NCBI RefSeq assembly: GCF_900100945.1
Contig: NZ_FNCG01000001.1
Coordinates: 1 to 64,000 of the forward strand
Length of the DNA stretch: 64,000 nucleotides
Source of the DNA: Mucilaginibacter gossypii
Lineage (GTDB): Bacteria > Bacteroidota > Bacteroidia > Sphingobacteriales > Sphingobacteriaceae
Reading direction: 5' to 3'
The notes beneath the pieces are model-generated. The model made no database searches. It had not been told where the DNA came from and saw only the letters and a list, made by a program, of their open reading frames with translations. The first letter of the stretch is position 1. The number at the start of each line of letters is the position of its first letter. Shown here piece after piece: positions 17,688 to 27,291 of the stretch. A program made the translations under genes and the position numbers.

Positions 17688-18755
17688 ATGAAAATTAAAC
17701 TTATCGCCCTGCTTTGTCTTACCGTAGCTTTTAGTACGTGTGCCCAAACACCTAATTACAAAGAGCGGATAAAAATCATCAATCAAAACATTAACAGCTA
17801 TTTTGCCGATACAAAGACCGGGTTATACCTTGAAACCACCGACTCGGTTGAGAATAAGGGCAACCATTCGTTTTTGTGGCCACTTTGTGCCCTGGTGCAG
17901 GCTGCTAATGAAATGGAAGTGCTGGAACCTTCCAAACAATATCTTAAGCCTGTTATGGTTGCTATCCAGCAATATTATTCGCCCCGCTTACCTACACCGG
18001 CTTACCAGGCCATGGTAGCAAAGGAAAAACAGGATTCGCGTTTTTATGATGATAACGAGTGGGTGGCCATTGCCTTGATGGATGCCTATAACCGTACCCA
18101 TAACAAACAATATTTGGAAACCTCCAAAATGATCTACCGGTTTTTACTAACCGGTTATACCAATGAGGCAGGCGGTGGTTTTTATTGGGAAGAAGGCAAC
18201 CGGAAAAGTAAAAATACCTGCTCAAATGGTCCGGGGATTTTGGTGGCCTTGCAACTGTACAAAGCAACAGGTCGTAAACAATATTTGGACACAGCTTTAC
18301 TGGCTTATAACTGGACAAACAAAAACCTGCAGGCACCATCCGGCTTGTTTTATGATAACATAAAGGTGCCGTCGTTAAAGATCGATTCGGCTATTTATAC
18401 ATACAACGCGGGCACCATGCTGCAGGCCAATGTGCTGCTCTATAACATCACCCATGAAAAAAAATACCTGACCGAGGCCCGCCGGATTGCCAAAGCCTCT
18501 GAACAATACTTTTACCGCAACAACCGGCTGCCCGGCAATTACTGGTTCAATGCGGTTTTACTTCGTGGCTACCAGGAATTATATCGTGTTGATAAAGACA
18601 AAACACAATTTCGTTTTTTTGTTGACGACGCTAACCGCATATGGCAACAGGAACGGAACGATAAAAACCTGCTCGGTCCGCATCGCATCAAAAGCCTGAT
18701 AGACCAGGCAGCGATGGTGGAGATTTATGCGAGGCTGGAGGAGATGGGGGGGTAA
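17688..18755 (+). CDS. Second GH76 family glycoside hydrolase, lipoprotein
   Basis: Signal peptide with lipobox FSTC (Cys18). The catalytic pair is D121-D122 in FYDDNEWVAIAL. Other conserved stretches are GGGFYWEEGNRKSKNTCSNG and YTYNAGTMLQANVLLY. At 355 residues it is a paralogue of the previous gene but clearly different in sequence, so it may cut another linkage context. It is separated from the first by a terminator. It closes the locus; repeats follow. Confidence 0.86.
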   Translation: MKIKLIALLCLTVAFSTCAQTPNYKERIKIINQNINSYFADTKTGLYLETTDSVENKGNHSFLWPLCALVQAANEMEVLEPSKQYLKPVMVAIQQYYSPRLPTPAYQAMVAKEKQDSRFYDDNEWVAIALMDAYNRTHNKQYLETSKMIYRFLLTGYTNEAGGGFYWEEGNRKSKNTCSNGPGILVALQLYKATGRKQYLDTALLAYNWTNKNLQAPSGLFYDNIKVPSLKIDSAIYTYNAGTMLQANVLLYNITHEKKYLTEARRIAKASEQYFYRNNRLPGNYWFNAVLLRGYQELYRVDKDKTQFRFFVDDANRIWQQERNDKNLLGPHRIKSLIDQAAMVEIYARLEEMGG

Positions 18756-18783
18756 AAACGTCGGTGTACAGCAAAAAAATGGA

Positions 18784-18960
18784 TGTCATGCTTCGACGAG
18801 CTACCCTATGACAACTTAAAAAAAGGGGTGTCATACTGAGCCTGTCGAAGTATGGAGGGCAGGCCTCTGCGCGCGACCCTTCGACAAGCTCAGGGCGACA
18901 GGCCGACACACAACAAAAAGGGATTGTCATGCTTCGACAAGCTCAGGGTAACAGGCCTTT
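18784..18960. repeat. Cluster of TTCGACAAGCTCAGG-type palindromic repeats
   Basis: Several degenerate copies of a short repeat: GTCATGCTTCGACGAGCTACC, CATACTGAGCCTGTCGAAGTATG, CCTTCGACAAGCTCAGGGCGACAGGCC and GTCATGCTTCGACAAGCTCAGGGTAACAGGCC in part. This motif type is common between genes in many bacterial genomes. It fills the junction between two convergent genes. Confidence 0.75.
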
Positions 18961-18974
18961 ATTTTTTGCTTTAG

Positions 18975-19259
18975 CTAATTCCGGTAAAAGGTCCCAAGTG
19001 TCGTTTTGATAGCTTCTTTCTTTTCTCTTCGCCATCCTTTAACCTGTTTTTCAAATGCTATAGCTTGGTTAACGTCATTAAATACCTCATTAAACACCAG
19101 TTCCAAAGGTCGCCGTTTAAAAGTATAACAAGTAGGATTCTCGCCGGATTGATGCTCAATCAATCTTCGCTCAATATTATTAGTTATTCCAGTGTAGTAC
19201 GAACCATCAGCACATTTCAATATATAAACGCGATATTGATTCAGGCCAACGTTTATCAT
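18975..19259 (-). CDS. GIY-YIG domain nuclease-like protein
   Basis: A 94-residue single-domain protein. The GIY-YIG core is VYILKCADGSYYTGITNNIERRLIEH in part, with YTG in place of YIG, then the conserved arginine and EKQVKGWRREKKEAI near the end. Members of this small family (UPF0213-like) are linked to DNA repair or are of unknown role. Its ATG is only 3 bases after the stop of the DUF294 gene, so the two are probably co-transcribed. Confidence 0.85.
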   Translation of the reverse strand: MINVGLNQYRVYILKCADGSYYTGITNNIERRLIEHQSGENPTCYTFKRRPLELVFNEVFNDVNQAIAFEKQVKGWRREKKEAIKTTLGTFYRN

Positions 19260-19262
19260 CCC

Positions 19263-21170
19263 TTACCCAAACAAATTATTGGTAAACTCCATTTTTATCC
19301 TTGTTTGAAAGTTATCTATCGTCTTAAAAATCTCCTTTAAGGCTACTTTTTCAATTTTGGTGAGTTTATCCGGATCGATGTAGTTGTCGGGTTCGGTGCG
19401 GTCCCGGATAATTTGGGAGGCCTGGTTGCGGAGGCGCAGGCCCATTAAAAAATAGTACGACTGGATCAGCTCATGAACCTCTTTTTCGTTGAACACACCT
19501 TTCTCTTTTAGCGCCTTCAACCGCTCGCCAGTATTCACCTCAAAAATACGGTGGCGCAGGGCGTACATCCGCACCAGGTCGACGATCGGGGTCATTGATT
19601 TTTTAATGTCGAAAACTTCCTGGCTGCCTTTGGTGAACGTTTTGATGTTTTTGAAAAAGGTGAGGGGCGGCTCATATTGCAAAGCATTTTTAGCCATATG
19701 GAAAAAGATCTTACCCAAAGGTTTTTGCAATTCCTCGTCCAGAAACTCTTTTAACTCATCCATAATGCCGGCTTCGCCATAGAGGTATCGGCAGTCAAAA
19801 AATGTAGAGAACTGAATTACAGTTTCGGGAACAGCTTCGGTCATCCAACTTTCGTAATTGCGTTTCCAATGGGAGAGAGAGTGCGTCCATTTGGGGTTTT
19901 GGGCCATGTAGCCGCCGGTGCAAAAGCTGAAGCCGATATGGTCAAGTTTTTCAGATACCTGTTGCGCAAAACTCAGGAAATATTCGCGCACTAACTCACG
20001 CTGCTCGTTGGCTTTATCTTCATAAATAATGGCGTTATCCTGGTCGGTTTTAAAAGTTTGTTCCTTACGGCCTTCGCTGCCAAGCACCATGAAAACAAAT
20101 TTGGCCGGCGGTTGGCCCATTGTTGCAATAACGCTTTCAATTACTTTTATGGCAATGGTATCGGCAATAGTGGTGATCACCTGGTTTACAATTTCGGCGT
20201 TTACACCCCGACCAAGCAATTGTGTGACCATTTGCGGTACGGATTCCCATTTGCGCTTAAGCTCCTGTACTGAAATGGCTTGTTTTACCGATTGAATGAA
20301 CACCAGGGGCGATTGCGCCTGTTCGGACAATAATTTATTCCTGCTGATGCTGCCTACAAATTCATCCCCGTTTTTGATGAGTAAATATCGGGTTTTGGTA
20401 CGGAACATCATCAAGATAGCTTCGTATACATAAGCGTTGGTGCTAATGCAAACGATAGGGTTATCCATAATGTTGCCGACCGGTTGGGCGGTATCTGCCT
20501 GTTTTGCAACTACATTATCGCGCAGGGTTATATCGGTCACATAGCCTACAATTTTGGCTTGCTCATCGCGGATAAAAATGCAGCTTACCTTGTGTTTGGC
20601 CATCAACCGTGCCGTTTCATAAACCGGGGTCCCTTGAGGGCAGGATACTATCTCGCGGTATTCGATACTTTCAATTTTGCGCGAGTACATTTGTTCGGAA
20701 GCTATATAGCTTTCCTCAAAAGTTGCCGGGCGTTTGTAAAAATGGGCAAACTCATCATTAAGCATCCGTTTACCAAAATCGGCAGTAAAATATTGTACAA
20801 AGTCTTCGTAAGCTTTGCACAGCGACCGGAAATCTTTGCGATGTAAAAAGAAAACGGTTGTGCCCTTTTTGGCTATTACCGTACGGATAGACTGTTTACG
20901 GTTAAGCAATACCGAAATACCTCCATAGCAGTAACCCGAATGATGATACTCCAACAACCGCTTATTTTGCTGGGTGTCATAAAAAAAGGATTCGTATTCG
21001 CCTTCGGCAATGATGTCTACGCCGCGCATTTTGGTTACTTCCTGCTGGTAAATAACCGTGTCTTTACTATAACGGATCTCCTGCAACTGGTCGGCAACCT
21101 GTTCCAATACTTCTGTTGGAAGCAGATTAAAAGGGGATACTTTACTTAAAAATTCAAGACGTTGAACCAT
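19263..21170 (-). CDS. cNMP-binding, CBS-pair, DUF294 nucleotidyltransferase-like protein
   Basis: A 635-residue multidomain protein: cyclic-nucleotide-binding-like domain (about 14-125), two CBS motifs (about 165-290), a GlnD-like nucleotidyltransferase domain with GSEGRKEQTFKTDQD (364-378), and a DUF294 C-terminal helical domain (about 490-630). CBS pairs usually bind adenine nucleotides, so the protein is probably a nucleotide-responsive regulator; its substrate is unknown. It overlaps the upstream exonuclease gene by 17 bases. In Proteobacteria similar genes sit with an exonuclease and an acetate symporter; no symporter is seen here. Confidence 0.88.
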   Translation of the reverse strand: MVQRLEFLSKVSPFNLLPTEVLEQVADQLQEIRYSKDTVIYQQEVTKMRGVDIIAEGEYESFFYDTQQNKRLLEYHHSGYCYGGISVLLNRKQSIRTVIAKKGTTVFFLHRKDFRSLCKAYEDFVQYFTADFGKRMLNDEFAHFYKRPATFEESYIASEQMYSRKIESIEYREIVSCPQGTPVYETARLMAKHKVSCIFIRDEQAKIVGYVTDITLRDNVVAKQADTAQPVGNIMDNPIVCISTNAYVYEAILMMFRTKTRYLLIKNGDEFVGSISRNKLLSEQAQSPLVFIQSVKQAISVQELKRKWESVPQMVTQLLGRGVNAEIVNQVITTIADTIAIKVIESVIATMGQPPAKFVFMVLGSEGRKEQTFKTDQDNAIIYEDKANEQRELVREYFLSFAQQVSEKLDHIGFSFCTGGYMAQNPKWTHSLSHWKRNYESWMTEAVPETVIQFSTFFDCRYLYGEAGIMDELKEFLDEELQKPLGKIFFHMAKNALQYEPPLTFFKNIKTFTKGSQEVFDIKKSMTPIVDLVRMYALRHRIFEVNTGERLKALKEKGVFNEKEVHELIQSYYFLMGLRLRNQASQIIRDRTEPDNYIDPDKLTKIEKVALKEIFKTIDNFQTRIKMEFTNNLFG

Positions 21171-21858
21171 ATAACCAAAAAGCTATGATGATGATCAAAA
21201 TTAAAATGATGGCTGCGGGTAAAAGGTATTTTTTTTCGGAGCGGATTTTTTGCAGGTAAACCTCCTGGTGCTCCACGCTCTCTTCGGTAATATCGCCGCG
21301 TTTCAGCATCTCAAAAAAGCACTCGGCGGTAGCCTCGGCATCTTCAAGGGCGTTGTGCTGTCTGTCAAAGGTTTTGTTAAACAATACTTCGTACAGTTGG
21401 TTTAACCTTAAATACTTGGTTTGCGGGTTTTGTACCCACTTGGTGGTTGCCAGCATGGTACAAAAGGTTTTTAAATTTTGAAGCGGATTGGTGATCCCTG
21501 TGCGGTAAAACTCAACGCCGGCAACATTCAGGTCGAGCTCAATAAAATGACCTATTACCAGTGGTTGATACTCTAAAAGATCATTGGCCAGCATGGTCAC
21601 TACATCTTTGCGCCATTCGCCGTGCTCAACCAAATACTCCTGGGTAAGGCCGTGTACTGCGTATGCTTTTGGGCTTATGGTGAAGTCATTATCTTTAATA
21701 TAATGATCTTCACGCTTTACCTCCCGCATATCTTTGGTGTACACGATCCACGACACCTGCAGGGCATAAGGCCAGTTGTCGTTATCACAATAGGGCAGGT
21801 CCCACTTTTTGGGCAGGCCGGAGGTTTCGGTATCTATGAATAAAAGGTAATCTTGCAC
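21154..21858 (-). CDS. DnaQ-like 3'-5' exonuclease with C-terminal membrane anchor
   Basis: An exonuclease of the DEDD fold: motif I is FIDTETSGLP (D9, E11), motif II lies in IGHFIELDLNVAG, and motif III is RQHNALEDAEATAE (HxxxxD, so DEDDh type). After the nuclease domain (about 1-185) comes a basic linker and one strong membrane segment at about 206-228 (YLLPAAIILILIIIIAFWLY) ending in a few residues. A membrane-tethered epsilon-like nuclease is unusual and would place activity at the inner membrane. It is translationally coupled to the following DUF294 gene. Confidence 0.88.
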   Translation of the reverse strand: MQDYLLFIDTETSGLPKKWDLPYCDNDNWPYALQVSWIVYTKDMREVKREDHYIKDNDFTISPKAYAVHGLTQEYLVEHGEWRKDVVTMLANDLLEYQPLVIGHFIELDLNVAGVEFYRTGITNPLQNLKTFCTMLATTKWVQNPQTKYLRLNQLYEVLFNKTFDRQHNALEDAEATAECFFEMLKRGDITEESVEHQEVYLQKIRSEKKYLLPAAIILILIIIIAFWLYGSTS

Positions 21859-21930
21859 ATGCTAAATTTATGAATTTATTTGAATGATGGTAACAGGCAA
21901 CAAAATCCCTGCGGGGAAATATTGGTTTAA

Positions 21931-21963
21931 ATAAAAAAAACTCGCCTTGGGCGGGCGTTTTTA
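21931..21963 (-). terminator. Probable terminator of the DUF4249 operon
   Basis: A short GC stem on the minus strand, CGCC-CAA-GGCG, within GC-rich sequence and followed by TTTTTTTT. It lies after the DUF4249 gene. The stem is only 4 bp in its best form. Confidence 0.45.
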
Positions 21964-22003
21964 TATGATTTTCTCCAATAGTTACCCCTTTAAGGGCTGG
22001 CGG

Positions 22004-22825
22004 TTACGGCGCTGTCAATACCTTCCTCTCCACTGTGTGCGCACTAAAGTAACCCAACGCGCCGCCTTTAATATTGGTTAGCGGATTTGCCGGGGCGGCG
22101 TTATTGCCATCGCCGTTGGCGCTGTTGCTGAGACTGTAAAAGTATTTGTAAACAGTCGGGTCAATGCTCATCATTTCAATGGTTACCTGGTTGCCTGGGC
22201 GGATATCGCGTGCCGGGTTATCGTTGCTGTTATCAAACCTGAGGTTGTTGTTCACCTCCTGCCCGTTGGTAAATTCATCGTCTTCCAGCATGATCGTTTC
22301 TTCTTTGCGGCCGTTTACATACTGTACAAAGCGATAATAGTTTTTGGTAGCAATAGGGTCGTCATATCGCACGGTAACATATTTGCGCGGGGTGCCGTCT
22401 TTATTATTTTGAAGCTCGTCTTTAACCAGGTAAATACTATCTAATGGAACGCCGGGGTGCATTAAGCAGCTTGAGGTGAATGTTTTGCCGTCAACACTAA
22501 CATTAAGCTGATAAGTATGGCCGGGGTTGCCTGTTAAAGTACTGTTTTGGTAAATGCCGGTAATTGTAGCTGTAAGCGGGTAAACATTGTTATTATCATC
22601 GGCAATGGTAACGGTAGCGCCGCCTATGCCATTGAAGTCATTGTTATCGGTGAAGTTTTTGGTCTTACTTAATAATACTTTGCAGCCGCCGGCCTGGTTG
22701 GTTAATACACCTTCAACTACATATTGCGGGGTAGTATCTTTTAGTTTAAGGTCGATGGCCTTTTCGCAGCTGCTTAGGCTTGCTGCAAAAAGCAGGATAG
22801 TTATATATTTTATAGTGTTTTTCAT
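22004..22825 (-). CDS. DUF4249 outer-membrane lipoprotein
   Basis: I chose the ATG at 22825, which begins MKNTIKYITILLFAASLSSC with a lipobox (SSC, Cys20), giving 273 residues. The frame is open upstream to 22960, but that overlaps the preceding receptor gene and encodes no signal peptide. DUF4249 proteins have an N-terminal Ig-like fold (VEGVLTNQAGGCKVLLSKT) and accompany TonB receptors in Bacteroidota; their role is unknown. The start is 4 bases after the receptor stop. Confidence 0.85.
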   Translation of the reverse strand: MKNTIKYITILLFAASLSSCEKAIDLKLKDTTPQYVVEGVLTNQAGGCKVLLSKTKNFTDNNDFNGIGGATVTIADDNNNVYPLTATITGIYQNSTLTGNPGHTYQLNVSVDGKTFTSSCLMHPGVPLDSIYLVKDELQNNKDGTPRKYVTVRYDDPIATKNYYRFVQYVNGRKEETIMLEDDEFTNGQEVNNNLRFDNSNDNPARDIRPGNQVTIEMMSIDPTVYKYFYSLSNSANGDGNNAAPANPLTNIKGGALGYFSAHTVERKVLTAP

Positions 22826-22829
22826 CGGC

Positions 22830-25493
22830 TTAAAATTTAAAGTTATAGGTAACCGAAGGCACAAAGGTGAACAGGGTAGTGCGCACCGCCTCGGTACGGC
22901 TTGCGTCGGTCTTGTTGTCGCGGAAAAATATGCGGTAAGCGTTTGGATTACCGTATGCATTGTACAAACTGAATGTCAGATCAGACTGAAATTTCGCCGT
23001 TTTTTTAAGTTGCCTGGTTGCCCCTAAATCTAAACGGTGATAAGCCGGCATCCTGTCGGCATTTCGGTTGGTATAGTAGTAATAAGTTACGCCGTCAACC
23101 TGGTATTTACCACTCGGAAAGGTCACGGCATCGCCGGTATAGTAAACAAAGTTGGCGGAGAATGTCCATTTTTCGCTGGCTTTATACATGGCTACAATGG
23201 CAATGTCGTGGGTGCGGTCCTGCCGGGCATTGTACCACTTATTGTTATTGATGCCGTCAATCATCCGTTCAGATTTTGACAGCGTATAGCTGATCCAGCC
23301 GCTAAGCCTGCCGGTTTTCTTCTTCAGCAAAAACTCGGCACCGTAGGAGCGGCCTTTTCCAAAAAGTAACTGTGTTTCTATGGGTTGATTGGTGAACACA
23401 TTGGCGCCATTGCGGTAATCTATCTGGTTTTGCAGCTTTTTGTAATAGCTTTCAACGGTAAATTCATAGTTGTGTTCGTTGAAATCCTTGTAGTATCCCA
23501 CAGAGAACTGGTCAGCAATTTCCGGCTTAATGATATTAGTGCTGGCCACCCATTTATCCGTTGGTGAACCCGAGTTTGAGTTGGAGATCAAATGCAGGTT
23601 TTGCGCATTGCGGGCGTACGATGCCTTGATAGAACTTACATCATTTAGCTGGAAAGCCGCTGCAATGCGGGGCTCAGGGTTTATATAGGTTTTTACCTCC
23701 TGGCCGGAAGTGTAATGTTTAGAGCCTACGATGTTCCCGTCAGCATCAATATCGTAATAATCGCCTGAGCCAAGTATGGTAAAGGCCGACAGGCGTACCC
23801 CGTAGGTTAAAGTAAAACGATCTGTTGCTTTCCAGGTGTTGGTAACATAAGCGGCGTTTTCAAGGGCATACCTGTTTTGCAGGCTTTGAGATATAACGCC
23901 GGAGTTACCGGTAGCCGAAATTTCGCCCGGCTTAATGGTATGGTAAATGCTGTTTACACCAAAGCTGATGGTGTTTTTGCCGCCGGCATACCATTGCATG
24001 TCTTCCTTAAAGTTAAAATCGCGGATCTGCGAATAAATATTGTATTCGTTTACATCCTGCTTAATGTTAAGCTTATAGTCATAATTGCTGTAGATGAGCG
24101 AGGTGTTTGAAAACAGCTGACTGTTAAAAATATGGTTCCAGCGCAGGGTAGCCGTGGTGTTACCCCAGTTAATGCCGGCTATATCGGCAGCCTTAAGCAC
24201 ATCCTTTCCAAAATATCCCGAAACAAACAACCTGTCTTTATCGCCTAAAACATAGTTGGCTTTGGCATTAAGGTCATAAAAATAAAGCTGGCTTTTTTTG
24301 GCAATACTGTCTTTTGACAAGGCCAGGAAAGCATCGGCATAAGTACGCCGTGCGGATATCAGGAAAGATGATTTGCCCTTTTGAATAGGCCCTTCGGCAT
24401 TAATGCGCGCGGCTATCAGGCCAATGCCGCCGCTTACGCCAAACTTCTGGTTGTTACCATCGTTCATTTTAATATCCAGTACAGATGAAAGCCTGCCGCC
24501 GTATTGTGCGGGCATATCGCCTTTATAAATATTGATATTCTTGATGGCATCGGAGTTAAAGGTGGAGAAGAAACCCAGCAAATGCGATGCATTGTATACG
24601 GGTGCCTCATCCAGCAGGATCAAATTTTGATCGGTTGCACCTCCGCGTACAAAGAAACCGCCGCTGCCTTCCCCGGCCGATTTGATTCCAGGCAGCAATT
24701 GGATGGTTTTGATCACATCACGCTCGCCAAGCAGGACGGGAATGTTTTTGGTTTCCTGGATGCTGAGGTGCTCAACGCCCATTTGCGGGCTGGCCAAGTC
24801 GCGTGCGCCGGCAGGCGCTGCTTTAACAGTTACTTCCTGCAATTGCTGGGCATTGTCTTCCAGTTCGATATTTAAACGAAGGTTGCCGGCTAATGATACC
24901 GGAACAACCGCGGCTTTTTGCCCCATAGCGCTTACCGAAAGTTGATGGTCACCGGCAGGCAGTGTAAGCGAATAAAAGCCGTATTCGTTACTTGATGTGC
25001 CAAAGTTTGCATCGGTAACCCTAATGCTTGCGCCAATAATAGTTTCGCCGGTTTGTTTTGATTTAACGGTGCCGCTTACCGTGTATTTGCCATCAGTGCC
25101 GGCGGCTGCCTGCTTTTTTACCTTGCCGGCATCGTATTTGATCAATACTTCATTATCAAGCACCGTAAAAATAAACGGGTGCGGAGCAAGGGACTTGCGT
25201 AATACCTCGCCCAAAGGTTGATTTTGGGCATTGACACTGATCTTAACCGTGCTTTTGGCAACTGTTTCATTATAGGTGAACCTTACGCCACAGGCAGCTG
25301 TGATTTTCTCCAAAGCCTGCTTAATCGGTTCGTTGTTTATGGTTATAGTAACGGGTTTATCTAAAGGTCCCTGGGCTTGTGCTTTGCTTAGTGCCATCAT
25401 TAAAAATAACAACAAGCAGAGTGCCGTTCGGAAGGGTGTTCGCGTTATTTCGCAAATCAGCATGGAGGGCCATGCCGGTCTGTTGGTTTTCAT
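22830..25493 (-). CDS. TonB-dependent receptor with STN and carboxypeptidase-like domains
   Basis: An 887-residue outer-membrane receptor. The signal sequence (TALCLLLFLMMALSKAQAQ) is followed by an STN domain (about 48-118), a carboxypeptidase-regulatory-like domain (about 137-215), a plug with GGFFVRGGATDQNLILLDEAPVYN in part, and a barrel ending in TYNFKF. It lacks the SusC signature and has no SusD partner; it belongs to the class that pairs with DUF4249. The STN domain fits signalling to the FecR gene upstream. The substrate is unknown. Confidence 0.9.
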   Translation of the reverse strand: MKTNRPAWPSMLICEITRTPFRTALCLLLFLMMALSKAQAQGPLDKPVTITINNEPIKQALEKITAACGVRFTYNETVAKSTVKISVNAQNQPLGEVLRKSLAPHPFIFTVLDNEVLIKYDAGKVKKQAAAGTDGKYTVSGTVKSKQTGETIIGASIRVTDANFGTSSNEYGFYSLTLPAGDHQLSVSAMGQKAAVVPVSLAGNLRLNIELEDNAQQLQEVTVKAAPAGARDLASPQMGVEHLSIQETKNIPVLLGERDVIKTIQLLPGIKSAGEGSGGFFVRGGATDQNLILLDEAPVYNASHLLGFFSTFNSDAIKNINIYKGDMPAQYGGRLSSVLDIKMNDGNNQKFGVSGGIGLIAARINAEGPIQKGKSSFLISARRTYADAFLALSKDSIAKKSQLYFYDLNAKANYVLGDKDRLFVSGYFGKDVLKAADIAGINWGNTTATLRWNHIFNSQLFSNTSLIYSNYDYKLNIKQDVNEYNIYSQIRDFNFKEDMQWYAGGKNTISFGVNSIYHTIKPGEISATGNSGVISQSLQNRYALENAAYVTNTWKATDRFTLTYGVRLSAFTILGSGDYYDIDADGNIVGSKHYTSGQEVKTYINPEPRIAAAFQLNDVSSIKASYARNAQNLHLISNSNSGSPTDKWVASTNIIKPEIADQFSVGYYKDFNEHNYEFTVESYYKKLQNQIDYRNGANVFTNQPIETQLLFGKGRSYGAEFLLKKKTGRLSGWISYTLSKSERMIDGINNNKWYNARQDRTHDIAIVAMYKASEKWTFSANFVYYTGDAVTFPSGKYQVDGVTYYYYTNRNADRMPAYHRLDLGATRQLKKTAKFQSDLTFSLYNAYGNPNAYRIFFRDNKTDASRTEAVRTTLFTFVPSVTYNFKF

Positions 25494-25557
25494 AGTTGCT
25501 TTAAATTGTTGGTGTGGTTTGTTTCCTTTTTAGGGATGATGTTTTAGAATGAAAAGG

Positions 25558-26550
25558 TTAATTGTTGGATGATAAAGGTTGCAGGAAATATTGGTTTTCG
25601 ACCCGTTTCCAGCGAAGGTCCATTACGGCGGAAAGTTTATTAAACGTTTTGTCGATAGGCTCATTCGTGTTGATATGACCGTAAAAACCGTTTTGGGTGA
25701 TATCCGGCGTAAGGTGTATGCGGATACCATACTGATGCGACAGGTCGTCAACCACGGTTTGCAGTGACGCCCCGTCATAACTGAACAAACCGGTGCGCTG
25801 TGAAAGGAATTTGGAAGCATTGGGATAATTTTCCTTAATTAACGATCTGTCAGCCTTGTTATACAAGGCCCGTTGGTTAAGTACCATAATGGCTTGCTGG
25901 CTTTTGGGTAGGTTATGCTCCTGCACCGCCACTTTTCCGCTGATAACCGTAACTTCAGAGATAATCTGGTCGGGATAGGCTTTAACATTAAAGCTGGTAC
26001 CTAATACCACGGTTTTAAGCTGTCCCGATTGGATAACGAATGGATGGTCCTCATCATGTACTACGTCGAAAAACGCCTCGCCCTCCAGTATTACCAAACG
26101 TTCTTTAGTCCTGAATTTATCTGGATAACTGATGCGGCTGCCGGGACTAAGCCAGATCCGGGTACCATCGGGCAAACTGATTTGCCGGTGTTTGCCCGGA
26201 GCTGTAACCAGATCGACCTGTTTGGCAGGATCAATAACTTCCAATACCTGGTTTTTGTAAAGCGCGGCAAAGGTAACCAGCAATACCAAAGCCGCTGCAG
26301 CAGCAATGTTTCGCCATAAGGTAAATACCTTACGTACAGGTTGTTCAGGTGTTTCCATTTGCGCGGTTATCTTACTCAAAATACTTTCCCGCAGCTGCTC
26401 AGGATTTTGGTATTTCGAGGCAGATAACAATACTTCTTCATCATTAAAACCAGCATACCAGGTATCAAGCCAGGCTTTTTCGTTAGCACTGATGGTGCCT
26501 TGTTTTAATTTATGAGCGAGCTCCCTTACGTTGTAGGTGTTGTTTTCCAT
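25558..26550 (-). CDS. FecR-family anti-sigma factor
   Basis: A membrane regulator pairing with the ECF sigma at 27292-27879. I prefer the ATG at 26550 (MENNTYNVREL, 330 aa) over one nine codons upstream. One membrane segment is at about 81-98 (IAAAAALVLLVTFAALY). The FecR domain has DGTRIWLSPGSRISYP and GEAFFDVVHDEDHPF, followed by a DUF4974-type C-terminal domain. It is unusual in being separated from its sigma by a gene on the other strand. Confidence 0.9.
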   Translation of the reverse strand: MENNTYNVRELAHKLKQGTISANEKAWLDTWYAGFNDEEVLLSASKYQNPEQLRESILSKITAQMETPEQPVRKVFTLWRNIAAAAALVLLVTFAALYKNQVLEVIDPAKQVDLVTAPGKHRQISLPDGTRIWLSPGSRISYPDKFRTKERLVILEGEAFFDVVHDEDHPFVIQSGQLKTVVLGTSFNVKAYPDQIISEVTVISGKVAVQEHNLPKSQQAIMVLNQRALYNKADRSLIKENYPNASKFLSQRTGLFSYDGASLQTVVDDLSHQYGIRIHLTPDITQNGFYGHINTNEPIDKTFNKLSAVMDLRWKRVENQYFLQPLSSNN

Positions 26551-26728
26551 TGTGCCTGATCTTTCAACCTTTTGCACATATAGTCAGTGATGGAAGCAGA
26601 TACCCTTAGTGGAAAATGAAAAATATTTACCGCTATCTTTTTTTTCTTTTTTGGTGAGATAAAGATCTGTATAAGTTATGCCGGTTGAAAATTTACTAAT
26701 TTTAAAAAAGCCAATTAAAACCAATCAA

Positions 26729-27283
26729 ATGAGAAAAGTAATCTACGGCATTAACCTAAGCTTAGATGGTTGTTGCGACCATGCCAAATTTAGCGGTGGC
26801 AAGGATATATTAGAACATTTTACCCGACTTATGGATGATGTTGACCTGATTGTATACGGGCGTAAAACCTTCGAGCTTATGGTTCCGTATTGGCCGGATG
26901 CCGCAAAAGATCCTTTATCAACCAAAGAGGAAAAAGAATTTGCACAGGCATTTGACGGTATTGAAAAACTTGTTTTCTCACGGACGCTGACCGGCACCAA
27001 CGATAAAAACTCTGTTATTAGTCAAGCAAACCCTGGCGACGAGATCCGCAAACTGAAGCAACAGGCCGGAGGTAATATTTCAATAGGAGGTGTGAACCTG
27101 CCCTTACAACTCATTGAACTTGGTTTGGTTGATGAGTTCCATTATGTTATACATCCCGTAATTGTAGGCGAGGGGAGAAGTCTGCTGGAAGCTGCAGGTT
27201 TAAAGGAAAATGTAGGCTTAAAACTAATTGAATCAAAGATCCTTGAATCGGGCTGTATCGCGCTTCATTATGTTAAAAACTGA
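26729..27283 (+). CDS. Dihydrofolate-reductase/RibD-like family protein
   Basis: A 184-residue protein of the RibD C-terminal / DHFR-like fold: MRKVIYGINLSLDGCCDH at the start, VYGRKTFELM, GGNISIGGVNLPLQLIELGL and HPVIVGEGRSLLE. Such proteins bind NADPH and reduce unknown substrates; they are often mistaken for true DHFR. I chose the ATG at 26729 because the frame upstream to 26678 has no family match. It lies alone on the plus strand between two minus-strand genes that normally adjoin. It ends 8 bases before the sigma gene ends. Confidence 0.85.
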   Translation: MRKVIYGINLSLDGCCDHAKFSGGKDILEHFTRLMDDVDLIVYGRKTFELMVPYWPDAAKDPLSTKEEKEFAQAFDGIEKLVFSRTLTGTNDKNSVISQANPGDEIRKLKQQAGGNISIGGVNLPLQLIELGLVDEFHYVIHPVIVGEGRSLLEAAGLKENVGLKLIESKILESGCIALHYVKN

Positions 27284-27291
27284 AGTGTATA

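Noticed and set aside
26729..27283. Calling the reductase a true dihydrofolate reductase (folA)
   Set aside because: It has the RibD C-terminal type motifs, not those of the folate enzyme.
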